Positions 11,533-20,618 are shown, numbered from the stretch's first letter. The stretch: DNA of 64,000 bases from Rhizorhabdus histidinilytica (GCF_900167915.1 NZ_FUYM01000005.1:124001-188000); one strand, 5' to 3'. Translations and numbers: made by a program. Notes: generated from the letters alone by a model not told the origin.

Positions 11533-12390
11533 TCACTTCCTCGGCTGATAGGTCTGGTCGACGGTCGGAAAGCGGCGCTCACGGACATCGGCGGCATAGG
11601 TCGCAACCGCCGCATCGATCTTTTCGGAGAGTTGCTCATATTTCTTCACGAAGCGCGGCACCCGGTCGAACATGCCGAGCATGTCGTCGATCACGAGCAC
11701 CTGGCCGTCGCACTCGACCGAACCGCCGATGCCGATCGTCGGCACGTCGATCGCCCGGGTCATCTCGATCGCCAGTGGCTCGACCACGCCCTCGACCACC
11801 AGCGAGAAGGCCCCGGCCTGCGCCACCGCCTTCGCATCGTCGATCAGCCGGGCATATTCCTCCTGGCCGCGGCCGCGCGCGCCATAGCCGCCGAGGACGT
11901 TGACCGCCTGCGGGGTGAGCCCGACATGGCCGACCACCGGTATGCCGCGCGCCGTCAGGAAGGCGATCGTCTCCGCCATCGCCGCGCCGCCCTCGAGCTT
12001 GACCGCCGCGGCGCCAGTCTCCTTGAGCACCCGCGCGGCCGAGCGGAACGCCTGTTCGGGGCTTTCCTCATAGGAGCCAAACGGCATGTCGACGACGACG
12101 AGGCTGTGATAGCTGCCGCGCACCACGGCGGCGCCGTGCGCGATCATCATGTCGAGGCTGACCGGCACGCTCGACGGCAAGCCGTAGAGCACCTGGCCCA
12201 GGCTGTCGCCGACCAGCAGCATGTCGCAATGCGGATCGAGGATCTGCGCCATCCGGATCGTGTAGGCGGTGAGCACCACCACCGGCGTCTTGCCCTTCGC
12301 CGCGCGGATCGCGGGGACGGTGAGCCGCTTCATCGGCGCCGGTGTCGGATTGGCGCGGCTGGTGGCGGTGTCGATCTGGAAGGTGGACAT
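11533..12390 (-). CDS. panB: 3-methyl-2-oxobutanoate hydroxymethyltransferase
   Basis: First committed step of pantothenate (vitamin B5/CoA) synthesis: transfers a hydroxymethyl group from 5,10-methylene-THF to alpha-ketoisovalerate. 285 residues. Family motifs seen: [24 protein letters not shown] (Mg-binding Asp), [36 protein letters not shown] and [21 protein letters not shown]. The ATG at 12390 is chosen; another at 12333 (MKRLTVP) is possible. No strong Shine-Dalgarno is visible because a family C repeat lies immediately upstream. No panC or panD nearby. Confidence 0.95.
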   Translation of the reverse strand: MSTFQIDTATSRANPTPAPMKRLTVPAIRAAKGKTPVVVLTAYTIRMAQILDPHCDMLLVGDSLGQVLYGLPSSVPVSLDMMIAHGAAVVRGSYHSLVVVDMPFGSYEESPEQAFRSAARVLKETGAAAVKLEGGAAMAETIAFLTARGIPVVGHVGLTPQAVNVLGGYGARGRGQEEYARLIDDAKAVAQAGAFSLVVEGVVEPLAIEMTRAIDVPTIGIGGSVECDGQVLVIDDMLGMFDRVPRFVKKYEQLSEKIDAAVATYAADVRERRFPTVDQTYQPRK

Positions 12391-12497
12391 TGTTTGTTTG
12401 GCCCTCAAGCGCCGGGCGCAGGACATCCGTCCTGCTTGGCTATCCTCGCATAAGCTCGGGCGGCCGTTCGGCCTTGCGGGCTCTGGCGAGCCCGTTG
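12391..12497. repeat. family C element, copy 2 (left arm only)
   Basis: Begins TTGTTTGTTTGGCCCTCAAGC directly against the panB start codon and continues with the CCTCGCATAAGCTCGGGCGG and GGCCTTGCGG blocks of the other family C copies, ending in a small hairpin (GGGCTCTGGCGAGCCC). The right arm is absent, so this is a truncated or half element. Confidence 0.75.
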
Positions 12498-12541
12498 CCT
12501 AGGCTGGGCCGGCCTCATGGTCAAATGCGACCATCCCCAAC

Positions 12542-12639
12542 CGTCATGCCAGCGAAGGCTGACATCCATGTCTGTCATCACCCGCGATGACACCGAATGC
12601 CGGAAGAGACATGGACCCCAGCCTTCTCTGGGGTGACGG
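12542..12639. repeat. family B inverted-repeat element, copy 1
   Basis: Outer arms CGTCATGCCAGCGAAGGCTG and CAGCCTTCTCTGGGGTGACG (imperfect inverse), inner arms ATCCATGTCT / AGAGACATGGA. Same plan as the elements at 29311 and 59030. Lies between gapR and panB. Confidence 0.8.
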
Positions 12640-12657
12640 TCGTCGGTGGGAATATCC

Positions 12658-12921
12658 TCAGATCATCCCAAGAGCAGCCATGTAGGTTTCGAGGATCATC
12701 GCCTCTTCCTCATGCTCGCCCTTCTTCTTCTTGCGGATCGAGATCAGCTTGCGGACGATCTTGGTGTCGTAGCCGCGGCCCTTCATTTCCGACATGACGT
12801 CCTTGATGTCGTCGGCGATGCCCTTCTTCTCTTCTTCGAGCCGTTCGACCCGTTCGACGAACAGGCGCAGCTCCTGCGCCGCGATGCTGCCCTTGTCTTC
12901 GGTCGTGTCGGCTTCAGCCAT
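12658..12921 (-). CDS. gapR: GapR-family (DUF2312) DNA-binding protein
   Basis: An 87-residue coiled-coil protein: AAQELRLFVERVERLEEEKKGIADDIKDVM, followed by the conserved MKGRGYDTKIVRKLISIRKKKKGEHEEEAMILETYMAALGM core. In Caulobacter GapR binds overtwisted AT-rich DNA ahead of replication forks and transcription. Length and motifs match the family closely. The ATG at 12921 is the family start; a longer in-frame opening upstream has no homology. Divergent from pyk. Confidence 0.93.
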   Translation of the reverse strand: MAEADTTEDKGSIAAQELRLFVERVERLEEEKKGIADDIKDVMSEMKGRGYDTKIVRKLISIRKKKKGEHEEEAMILETYMAALGMI

Positions 12922-13099
12922 GATTCGCGAGTCCCTCGATATGCGTGAAAGGCGCAGGCTGTAGAGCGAGCCGCGCGGGGGCTCAACGGGGAATCGGCGA
13001 AGCTCGCCGATGCGGCGAACCATGACGGAGAGACGACGGAGGGGGTTGCCATATCGGTGGCAGATTCTATCCCGAGGCGCTCCGGAGAGAGGAGCGCCC

Positions 13100-14557
13100 G
13101 TGGACATCCAGATCCCCCCCCGTCAGCGCAAGGTGCGCGTGCTCGCCACGCTCGGCCCCGCGAGCAGTTCGCCCGAGATGATCGCGAAGCTGTTCCGCGC
13201 CGGTGCCGACGCCTTCCGCATCAACATGAGCCACGGCGCCCATGAGGATAAAATCCCCTTGATCCAGGCGATCCGCGCCATGGAGAAGGAACTCGGCCGC
13301 GCGACGACGATCCTGTTCGACCTGCAGGGGCCCAAGCTCCGCGTCGGCAAGTTCGCCGATGGCGTGGTGCAGCTCGCGACCGGCCAGGCCTTCACGCTCG
13401 ACCGCGATCCGGCGCTGGGCGACCTGCACCGCGTCCAGCTCCCCCATCGCGAGATCTTCGAGGCGCTCGAGCCGGGCACCCGCCTGCTGCTCGACGACGG
13501 CAAGCTGGTGCTGCGCGTCCGCACCGTCCACCCCGACCGGATCGAGACGATGGTGGAGGTCGGCGGCGCGCTGTCGAACAGCAAGGGCCTGAACGTCCCC
13601 GACGTGATCGTGCCGATGGCGGCGCTGACCGAAAAGGACCGCCGCGACCTGACCTTCGCCTGCGACCATGGCGCCGACTGGATCGCGCTGAGCTTCGTCC
13701 AGCGGCCCGAGGACGTCGCCGAGGCGCGGCGGCTGATCGGCGGCAAGGCGGCGCTGCTCGCCAAGATCGAGAAGCCGGCGGCGGTCGAGCGGCTCGACGA
13801 GATATTGGAGATCGCCGACGCGGTGATGGTCGCGCGCGGCGATCTGGGCGTCGAGCTGCCGCCCGAGCGGGTGCCGCCGATGCAGAAGCGGATCGTCGAG
13901 ACCGCGCGGCGGATGGGCCGGCCGGTGGTGGTCGCGACCCAGATGCTCGAATCGATGATCCAGGCGCCGACCCCGACCCGCGCCGAAGTGTCCGACGTTG
14001 CCACCGCGATCTACGACGGCGCCGACGCGGTGATGCTGTCGGCCGAATCGGCGAGCGGCCAGTGGCCCGAGGAGGCGGTCGCGATGATGGACGCGATCGC
14101 CCGCTCGGTCGAAAGCGACCCCGGCTATGCGGCGCGGCTGCACTTCACCCAGACACACCCCGACGCGACCACCGCCGACGCGCTGGCGGAGGCCGCCGCG
14201 CAGATCGCCGCGACCGTCTCGGCAAGCCTGATCATCTGCTTCACCCTGTCGGGATCGACCGCGCGGCGCATCGCCCGCGAGCGGCCGTCGGTGCCGCTGC
14301 TGGTGCTGACGCCGAAGCTCGCCACCGCGCGGCGCATGGGCCTGCTGTGGGGCAGCCATTCGGTCCGCACCCGCGACGTCGCCAGCTTCGAGGAGATGGT
14401 CGCCAAGGCCAAGCGCATGGCGCTGCGCCACAAGCTCGCCAATGCCGGCGACCGCATCGTCGTCGTCGCGGGCGTCCCCTTCGGCACGCCGGGATCGACC
14501 AACATGCTCCACGTCGTCCGCCTGACCGGCGAGGAGCTGAAGGGTTATGGTGGGTAG
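13100..14557 (+). CDS. pyk: pyruvate kinase
   Basis: Glycolytic enzyme of 485 residues converting phosphoenolpyruvate and ADP to pyruvate and ATP. Motifs: KVRVLATLGPASSS at the N-terminus, INMSHGAHED, catalytic-loop LLAKIEKPAAVERLDEI (active-site Lys), MVARGDLGVELPPERVPPMQK and VATQMLESM, then a C-terminal allosteric domain. The GTG at 13100 is chosen: it has an AGAGAGGAG site five bases upstream and places the family N-terminus correctly. An ATG at 13010 gives an unlikely extension. Confidence 0.95.
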   Translation: MDIQIPPRQRKVRVLATLGPASSSPEMIAKLFRAGADAFRINMSHGAHEDKIPLIQAIRAMEKELGRATTILFDLQGPKLRVGKFADGVVQLATGQAFTLDRDPALGDLHRVQLPHREIFEALEPGTRLLLDDGKLVLRVRTVHPDRIETMVEVGGALSNSKGLNVPDVIVPMAALTEKDRRDLTFACDHGADWIALSFVQRPEDVAEARRLIGGKAALLAKIEKPAAVERLDEILEIADAVMVARGDLGVELPPERVPPMQKRIVETARRMGRPVVVATQMLESMIQAPTPTRAEVSDVATAIYDGADAVMLSAESASGQWPEEAVAMMDAIARSVESDPGYAARLHFTQTHPDATTADALAEAAAQIAATVSASLIICFTLSGSTARRIARERPSVPLLVLTPKLATARRMGLLWGSHSVRTRDVASFEEMVAKAKRMALRHKLANAGDRIVVVAGVPFGTPGSTNMLHVVRLTGEELKGYGG

Positions 14558-14589
14558 GACGTTTTCGAACGGTTGAGTCGTGCCGAAAC

Positions 14590-16155
14590 TCACCCCAGCA
14601 GCGCGGGCTTCCTGCCGAGGATGTCCCCCGCGACCTGTTCATAGGCGCGGCCGAGCTGGAGGACGGCAAGGTCGTGGCGGCTCGGGCCGACGAGCTGGAG
14701 GCCGCTCGGCAGCCCCTCGGGGCCGAAGCCGGCAGGCACGCACAAGGTCGGGCAGCCGGTCAGGCTCGGCCCGGCGACGATCTCCATCCAGCGGTGGTAG
14801 CTGTCCATCGCCACGCCCGCGACCTCCTTCGGCCAGTGCAGCCCGGCGTCGAACGGGAAGATCTGCGCGCTCGGCAGGGCCAGGAAGTCGTACCGCTCGA
14901 AGGCCTGGCGATAGGCCTCGTAGACGCGCGATCGGACGACCGAGGCGTTGTAGAGGTCGACCGCCGACAGCTTCAGGCCATTCTCGATCTCCCACACCGC
15001 CTCGGGCTTGAGCAGCTTGCGCTTGGCGGGGTCGGCGTAGAGCGGACCGAGGCCGCCCGCGAGGAAGCCCTGGCGGAGCCGGACGAAGGCCGACCAGATC
15101 GCGTCGCGGTCGATGCCGAGCGAGACCGGCTCGATCACACAGCCCGCCGCCTCCAGCCGCCGCAGCCCCGACAGGCAGAGGTCGAGCATGCCGGGCGCCA
15201 TCGGCACGCCGCCGAGGTCGCCGAGCCAGCCGATGCGTACGCCCTTCATGTCGCGGTCGAGCGGGCCGGCGAAGACCGCCGGATCGCCGTCGAGCGACAG
15301 CGGCGTCCGCGCGTCGTAGCCGGCCATCGTCGACAGCAGCAGCGCGAGGTCGCCGACCGTGCGCGCCATCGGTCCTTCATAGCCGATATTCTGGACGAAC
15401 AGCTCGTTGGTCGGGCCGTGCGGCACGCGGCCGGCCGAGGGGCGGAAGCCGAAGATATTGTTCCAGCCGGCCGGGTTGCGCAGCGATCCGGCGAAGTCGC
15501 TGCCGTCGGCGACCGGCACCATGCGCGCCGCCAAAGCGGCCGCCGCGCCGCCGCTGCTGCCGCCCGCGGTGCGCGACGGGTCATAGGCGTTGCGGGTGAC
15601 CCCGAAGACGGGATTGTAGCTTTGCGAGCCGAGGCCGAATTCGGGGACGTTGGTCTTGCCGATCAGAATCGCGCCCGCCGCGCGCAGCCGCTCGACGAAG
15701 ATCTCGTCGGCCTTGGGGACGTTGTCGGCGAAGATCGGCGATCCCATGGTGGTGCGGATGCCGCGCGTCGCGGCGAGGTCCTTCACCGCATGGGGCAGGC
15801 CGTGCATCCAGCCGCGATGGCGCCCGGCGGCGATCTCGCGGTCGGCCTCGTCGGCGGCGGCGAGCAGCGCAGGCCGCTCGACCCGCGAGACGATCGCATT
15901 CAGCGCCGGATTGACGCGGTCGATCCAGTCGAGATGCGCCGTCATCACCTCGCGGCACGACACCGCGCGGCTGCGGATGCGCGCGGCGAGGTCGCCCGCC
16001 GTCCAGGTGGCGATCTCCGACGGCGGCGCGGCACGGCGGCCGGCGGACCGCGCCTCGGCCGCCCCTGCCCCCGCCAGCAGCGTCGCCGACGCCACCCCGG
16101 CGATCAGCGCATCGCGCCGGGAGAAGTCGGTCGTCGCGCTCGAATCGGGGTTCAT
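14590..16155 (-). CDS. amidase-signature family hydrolase, exported
   Basis: A 521-residue amidase-signature enzyme (Ser-Ser-Lys triad). Visible motifs: HGLPHAVKDLAATRG (catalytic Lys), GGSSGGAAAALAARMVPVADGSDFAGSLRNPAG (cis-Ser and nucleophile Ser). The N-terminus DFSRRDALIAGVASATLLAGAGAAEA looks like a twin-arginine (RR) signal, so it may be exported folded. Family members hydrolyse aliphatic or aryl amides; the substrate is not predictable. It is not GatA, since GatB/GatC are not adjacent and GatA has no signal peptide. Confidence 0.88.
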   Translation of the reverse strand: MNPDSSATTDFSRRDALIAGVASATLLAGAGAAEARSAGRRAAPPSEIATWTAGDLAARIRSRAVSCREVMTAHLDWIDRVNPALNAIVSRVERPALLAAADEADREIAAGRHRGWMHGLPHAVKDLAATRGIRTTMGSPIFADNVPKADEIFVERLRAAGAILIGKTNVPEFGLGSQSYNPVFGVTRNAYDPSRTAGGSSGGAAAALAARMVPVADGSDFAGSLRNPAGWNNIFGFRPSAGRVPHGPTNELFVQNIGYEGPMARTVGDLALLLSTMAGYDARTPLSLDGDPAVFAGPLDRDMKGVRIGWLGDLGGVPMAPGMLDLCLSGLRRLEAAGCVIEPVSLGIDRDAIWSAFVRLRQGFLAGGLGPLYADPAKRKLLKPEAVWEIENGLKLSAVDLYNASVVRSRVYEAYRQAFERYDFLALPSAQIFPFDAGLHWPKEVAGVAMDSYHRWMEIVAGPSLTGCPTLCVPAGFGPEGLPSGLQLVGPSRHDLAVLQLGRAYEQVAGDILGRKPALLG

Positions 16156-16310
16156 CGGCAGGGTCCTGGGATCATCGTCGAAACCCGGCCGTCTTCGATC
16201 AGATGCGCGTCGCTGTCCAGCCGTTCCGGCGGCGACGATCGGAGGGGAATTGACGGCCGCCGATCGATCCCGGATGGATCGGGCCTCGTTTCCGCGCCCA
16301 TGAGGTACCC

Positions 16311-17921
16311 ATGCGCCCTGCCCTGATCGCCGCCGCCCTTGCCGCGCTGGCGACGACCGCCCTGCCCGCCGCCGTTGCCGCCGAGACGCCCGACGAGAAG
16401 GACGCGGCGGCGTCCGCCGCGCCCGCGCGCTTCCAGCCCGACGAGGTGCGATCGACCGGATCGGTCAGCGTCGGCGGCGTGCGCATCCCCTATCAGGCAG
16501 TGGCGGGGACGCTGGTCGTCCACCCCAAGGGCTGGGAGGACGTCCCCCCGCGCGACGAGGACGGCCGCAAGGCCGCGAAGGAGCAGGCCGAGGCGTCGAT
16601 GTTCTACGTCGCCTATTTCAAGAACGGAGCCGCCGCCGCCAACCGGCCGATCACCTTCCTGTTCAATGGCGGGCCGGGATCGTCGAGCATCTGGCTGCAC
16701 ATGGGCGCGTTCGGCCCGGTGCGGGTCGAGACCGGCGACGCGGGCCAGGCGTCGGCGGCGCCCTACCGCGTCGTCCCCAACGACATGGCGCTGCTCGACG
16801 CGTCGGACCTCGTCTTCATCGACGCGCCCGGCACCGGCTTCAGCCGGGTCGCGGGGAAGGACAAGGACAAGGCCTTCTACGGCGTCGACCAGGACATCCA
16901 CGCCTTCGCCCGCTTCATCGTCCAGTTCCTGTCGAAGCACGGCCGCTGGGCCTCGCCCAAATATCTGTTCGGCGAAAGCTATGGCACGATGCGCGCCGCC
17001 GGCCTCGCCAGGGCGCTGCAGGACGAGGATGTCGACCTGAACGGCGTGATCCTGCTATCGGACATATTGAACTGGGACCTGATCCCCGACGATCCGCAGC
17101 TCAATCCGGGGATCGACCTGCCCTATATCGTTTCGCTGCCGACCTATGCGGCGACCGCCTGGTATCACCGTCGCGTCGCCAACCGACCCGACGACCTGGA
17201 AAGCTTCCTGGCCGAGGTCGAGCGCTTCGCCACCACCGACTATGCGCTGGCGCTGATGCAGGGCAACGCGCTGCCGGCCGCCGAGCGGCAGGCGATCGCG
17301 GAGAAGCTGTCGGGCTATACCGGGCTGCCGGCGGCCTATCTGCTGCGGAGCAACCTGCGGATCGAATATGGCGCGTTGCAGAAGGAGTTGCTGCTGGACC
17401 GCGACCTGACCACCGGCACGCTCGACACCCGCTTCACCGGCTGGACGATCGACCCGCTGAGCAAGGTCGCCGGCTATGATCCGCAGGGGTCGGCGATCGG
17501 CGCGGCCTATGCCGGCGCGTTCAACGACTATGTGCGGGGCACGCTGCGCTATGGCGAGGTGCGGCATTACCAGACCAGCCTCGACGTCTATGGCAGCTGG
17601 GACTACCGGCACCAGCCGCCGGGCGCCGACAAGCCGCTGATCGCGCTGCCCAACGTCCTGCCCGACCTGGCGGTGGCGATGAAGCGCAACCCGACGATGA
17701 AGGTGATGGTCAACGGCGGCTATTTCGACGTGTCGACGCCCTATTTCGCCGGGCGCTACGAGCTGCAGCACCTGCCGGTCCCGACCGCGCTGACCGGCAA
17801 TATCGAGTATCGCTACTATCCGTCGGGCCACATGGTCTATCTCCACCGGCCGTCGCTGAAGGCGCTGCATGACAATGTCGCCGACTTCATCCGCCGGAGC
17901 GACAATATCGCCGAGCGATAA
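16311..17921 (+). CDS. S10 serine carboxypeptidase-like protein, exported
   Basis: A 536-residue alpha/beta-hydrolase-fold peptidase of family S10. The family block FNGGPGSSSIWLHMGAFGP is present, with the catalytic serine at Ser223 in FGESYG. The conserved C-terminal Asp/His region appears as GGYFDVSTPYFAGRYEL and YYPSGHMVYLH. The N-terminal signal peptide is MRPALIAAALAALATTALPAAVAA. Start ATG with GAGGTACCC before it. Family members remove C-terminal residues from peptides; probably periplasmic here. Confidence 0.9.
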   Translation: MRPALIAAALAALATTALPAAVAAETPDEKDAAASAAPARFQPDEVRSTGSVSVGGVRIPYQAVAGTLVVHPKGWEDVPPRDEDGRKAAKEQAEASMFYVAYFKNGAAAANRPITFLFNGGPGSSSIWLHMGAFGPVRVETGDAGQASAAPYRVVPNDMALLDASDLVFIDAPGTGFSRVAGKDKDKAFYGVDQDIHAFARFIVQFLSKHGRWASPKYLFGESYGTMRAAGLARALQDEDVDLNGVILLSDILNWDLIPDDPQLNPGIDLPYIVSLPTYAATAWYHRRVANRPDDLESFLAEVERFATTDYALALMQGNALPAAERQAIAEKLSGYTGLPAAYLLRSNLRIEYGALQKELLLDRDLTTGTLDTRFTGWTIDPLSKVAGYDPQGSAIGAAYAGAFNDYVRGTLRYGEVRHYQTSLDVYGSWDYRHQPPGADKPLIALPNVLPDLAVAMKRNPTMKVMVNGGYFDVSTPYFAGRYELQHLPVPTALTGNIEYRYYPSGHMVYLHRPSLKALHDNVADFIRRSDNIAER

Positions 17922-17970
17922 TGGAACGAGCCGCACCCGGACGGAGATGCCGTCCGGGTGCGGGAAACGT

Positions 17971-18339
17971 TCAGTTCTTGTTGCCGAGGAGACCGCCGAG
18001 CGCGCCGAGCAGGCCGCCGCCGTCACCGCCGGTGCCGGCCGCGGCTCCGCCACCGAGGCTGCTCACCAGATTGCCCAGCAGCCCGCCGGCATCGCCGCTC
18101 TTCGAGCCCGCCGCCGCGAGCAGGGCGGGCAGCAGCGCGCTGAGCTGCGAGAAGTCGATCCCGGTCTGCGCGGCAACCGCCTGGGTCGCTTGCTGATTGT
18201 CGGTGTTCGGGTCGGCGATATGGGGCAGGAGCTGGCTTGCCGCCGCCTGGACCTGGTCGGCCGAAAGGCCCAGCTTTTCGCCGATCGCGCCGAAATCGAG
18301 GCCGCCAGCCTGTTCCGCCAATTCTTCGAGCATACCCAT
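17971..18339 (-). CDS. small Gly-rich protein, possibly DUF937/YidB-like
   Basis: A 122-residue protein. The N-terminal half is helical (MLEELAEQAGGLDFGAIGEKLGLSADQVQAAASQLLPHI), followed by an Ala/Gln region and a glycine-rich tail GGLLGNLVSSLGGG...LLGALGGLLGNKN. The pattern is like DUF937/YidB proteins, but I am not certain. The ATG at 18339 is preferred to the GTG one codon earlier because AGGAG lies six bases upstream. Function unknown. Confidence 0.75.
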   Translation of the reverse strand: MGMLEELAEQAGGLDFGAIGEKLGLSADQVQAAASQLLPHIADPNTDNQQATQAVAAQTGIDFSQLSALLPALLAAAGSKSGDAGGLLGNLVSSLGGGAAAGTGGDGGGLLGALGGLLGNKN

Positions 18340-18604
18340 CACGAACTCCTACAAGGTTCGCGCGACGAAGCCGTCCGCGCGCGGCGCAGCGGTCTGCAGG
18401 GAGCATCCGGGCGGACGCCCCGATTCGGCCGCGGCCGAGCCCCGAAACTAACCAAGCGGGGATGTGATGGAAACGGACGAAAAACCCGCTCCCCCACCCG
18501 CCCGCGCATGTCGGCACGAGGGCGGGCGGGGAAGCGGGGAAACTACGGCAGCGCCCAGGAGGAGGGGATCGGAACGCTGCCGCTTCCGGCTCAGCCGGAA
18601 CTCG

Positions 18605-18715
18605 TCAGCGGTGGCGCAGCATATCCTCGATGCTGACGAAGCCGACCACCGCCATGAACAGCGCCGCCGCCGCGATGGGCAGGACCAGATAATGATCGCC
18701 GATGAAACCGAACAT
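18605..18715 (-). CDS. small single-pass membrane protein, 36 aa
   Basis: A short gene with a textbook ribosome site (GGAGGTCACGAC then ATG). It encodes MFGFIGDHYLVLPIAAAALF followed by MAVVGFVSIEDMLRHR: one hydrophobic helix (about 9-28) with a short charged tail. Translation signal and composition make it likely real despite its size. No family recognised; such proteins often bind larger membrane complexes. Confidence 0.65.
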   Translation of the reverse strand: MFGFIGDHYLVLPIAAAALFMAVVGFVSIEDMLRHR

Positions 18716-18780
18716 GTCGTGACCTCCGTGTCTGTCGGAGCCACTGTGACGAGAGCCGCGCGAGTCGGCTTTGATCGCGG

Positions 18781-19422
18781 TCAAAGACGGTTTCGGAGCA
18801 ATCCCAGCCGTTCGAGCTCGGCGCGCAGCGGCCCGGCCCCGGCGAACAGATGCCCGGCGATGCCCAGTGCCTCGGCCGCGGCAACGTTGTCGGCGCGGTC
18901 GTCGATGAAGATCGCTTCTGCCGGGCCCAGCCCGAAGCGGTCGAGCGCCATGACGTAGATCGCCGGATCGGGCTTGATCAGCCGCACTTCGCCCGAGACG
19001 AGGATATCGGCAAACAGATCGAAGATCGCCGCTTCTCGCGCGCGGAAGGGCGGCCAGAATTCATGGCTGAAATTGGTGATCGCGAACAGCGGCACGCCGT
19101 GCGCGTGCAGGTCGTGGACGATCGCGCCCATGCCCGGCAGCAGGCCGGTGACGGTTTCGGCAAAGCGCGGGCCGAAGGCGGCGATGGCGTCGGCGAAGCG
19201 CGGCCAGGCCGCGATCAGCTCGGCACTCGTCTCGGCAAAGGGACGGCCGGCATCGTGCTGGCCATGCCAGTTGAGATTGACGACGTCGCGCAGAAACAGT
19301 TCAAGCTCGTGCGCAGGCACGAGCTTTTCGAAGAACTGCCGGAGATTCCAGTCATAGAGCACATTGCCGACATCGAAGATGACGGCGCGTGTGCGGCGCC
19401 CGCCCGAAAGCGGCGTGATCAG
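18781..19422 (-). CDS. HAD-superfamily hydrolase
   Basis: HAD-IA-type phosphatase of about 213 residues. Motif I is [13 protein letters not shown] (nucleophile Asp in DVGNVLYDW), motif II ITNFS, motif [10 protein letters not shown] and motif [11 protein letters not shown]. The GTG at 19362 cannot be the start, because it lies after the catalytic aspartate. The only in-frame candidate upstream that I found is a CTG at 19422 that overlaps the rpmJ stop codon (CTGA), so the start is uncertain. Family members dephosphorylate small molecules or dehalogenate haloacids. Translational coupling to rpmJ is likely. Confidence 0.8.
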   Translation of the reverse strand: MITPLSGGRRTRAVIFDVGNVLYDWNLRQFFEKLVPAHELELFLRDVVNLNWHGQHDAGRPFAETSAELIAAWPRFADAIAAFGPRFAETVTGLLPGMGAIVHDLHAHGVPLFAITNFSHEFWPPFRAREAAIFDLFADILVSGEVRLIKPDPAIYVMALDRFGLGPAEAIFIDDRADNVAAAEALGIAGHLFAGAGPLRAELERLGLLRNRL

Positions 19423-19544
19423 CCTTGGCGCGCCTTGAAGCGGCGGTTGGTCTTGTTGATCACATAGGTGCGGCCACGACGACGGATCACGCGGTTGTCC
19501 CGATGCCGGTCCTTGAGCGACTTGAGAGAGTTGCGGATCTTCAT
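19419..19544 (-). CDS. rpmJ: 50S ribosomal protein L36 (41-aa type)
   Basis: Encodes a 41-residue L36 of the longer, cysteine-free type (YkgO-like): [20 protein letters not shown], then [21 protein letters not shown]. The zinc-binding cysteines of the classical form are absent, as is normal for this type. A basic structural protein of the large ribosomal subunit. It overlaps the start of the HAD gene. Confidence 0.93.
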   Translation of the reverse strand: MKIRNSLKSLKDRHRDNRVIRRRGRTYVINKTNRRFKARQG

Positions 19545-19994
19545 GGCGTCTGCGCCTGCTTTCTAAGCTGATATGTGGAAAAACGAGGCGCTCCCCTATG
19601 GGCTGGAGCCCAAGGAGTCAAGCGCGGGTTGTTTGTTTTGCCCTCAGACGCCGGGCGCCGGGCATCCGCCCGCCCTGGCTTTCCTCGCATAAGCTCGGGC
19701 GGCCGCCACGGCTCGCTTCGCGAGCCGATCTCCGCCCACGGACTGCCCCCGGCAGTCCGCGGACCGGCTTCGATCCTTGCGGGACGCTACGCGTCCCGAC
19801 ACAGAGTTCGTCGTTGGAGCCTGCCAAGGCTCCGCAAGCGCGAATGCGCGCCCGAGCTTATGCAAGGAAAGCCAAGGTCGCGGATGCGACCGCCGGCGCC
19901 TGAGGCCCAAACAAACAAAATCATTCCATCAAAATCGTTGCAGCCATATCGTTGCTCCCGCGTTTCGATGCGGAGCATCGCCTGGGAGGATGAT
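19545..19994. other. 450-base intergenic stretch
   Basis: No gene seen. Most of it (19629-19919) is the family C repeat described separately. The rest is the 5' leader of rpmJ on one side and the ribosome site (GGGAGGATGAT) of the lipoprotein gene on the other. Confidence 0.7.
19629..19919. repeat. family C inverted-repeat element, copy 3 (full length)
   Basis: The best-preserved copy. Terminal inverted repeats: TTGTTTGTTTTGCCCTCAGA on the left and TGAGGCCCAAACAAACAAAA on the right. CCTCGCATAAGCTCGGGCGG on the left is matched by CCCGAGCTTATGCAAGG on the right. Internal stems include GGCTCGCTTCGCGAGCC and GGGACGCTACGCGTCCC. No reading frame resembles a transposase, so it looks like a non-autonomous element. 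Confidence 0.8.
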
Positions 19995-20618
19995 ATGAAG
20001 ACGTCGCACGCCCTGCTGTCCAAGGCCCTGTTGATCGGCACCGCGCTGACGCTGGCGGGCTGCGCGGCGCAGATGCCCGAGACGCGGGTCACCCGTTTCC
20101 ACCTGGGCCAGCCAATCGCAAAGGGCGAGGTGATGGTCGAGCCGCGCGATCCGACGCTGGCGAAGGACCTGGAGTTCCAGACCTATGCCCGCATCGTCAA
20201 CGCCGAGCTCGACCGGCTCGGCTTCCGCATCGCACCCGACCTGACCAAGTCCGAGCTGGTCGCCGTCACCGAGGTGCGGCGGAGCTGGCGGCCGACCGGG
20301 CAGGCGCGCGGATCTTCGCTGTCGATCGGCCTGGGCGGCGGCAGCGGCGGCGGCTGGCACGGCGGCACCAGCGTCGGGCTCGGCGGCGCGGTCAGCTTCC
20401 CGATCGGCAAGCCCAAGGAGCGGATGGACGTGCAGACCCAGCTCTCGATCCAGCTCAAGCGCCGCTCGGAGGGCACGGTGATCTGGGAGGGCCGCGCCGA
20501 ATCGGTGGCGCGCGACAACACGCCGCAGGCCAATGCCGAGGCGACGGTCGCACGGCTCGCGGCGGCGCTGTTCAAGGACTTCCCCGGCCGGTCGGGCGAG
20601 ACTATCACGGTGAAATGA
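19995..20618 (+). CDS. DUF4136-like lipoprotein
   Basis: A 207-residue predicted lipoprotein. The ATG at 19995 has GGAGG upstream and begins MKTSHALLSKALLIGTALTL, with lipobox LAGC (Cys23). The body resembles DUF4136: FQTYARIVNAELDRLGFRIA, VAVTEVRRSW, a Gly-rich SIGLGGGSGGGW segment and RMDVQTQLSIQLKRRSEGTVIWEGRAES. Function of the family is unknown. It overlaps the M14 carboxypeptidase gene by four bases (ATGA). Confidence 0.82.
   Translation: MKTSHALLSKALLIGTALTLAGCAAQMPETRVTRFHLGQPIAKGEVMVEPRDPTLAKDLEFQTYARIVNAELDRLGFRIAPDLTKSELVAVTEVRRSWRPTGQARGSSLSIGLGGGSGGGWHGGTSVGLGGAVSFPIGKPKERMDVQTQLSIQLKRRSEGTVIWEGRAESVARDNTPQANAEATVARLAAALFKDFPGRSGETITVK

Noticed and set aside
13067-14593. Long antisense open frame opposite pyk
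   Set aside because: Same GC artefact; pyruvate kinase motifs are complete on the plus strand and the antisense product has no recognisable fold.
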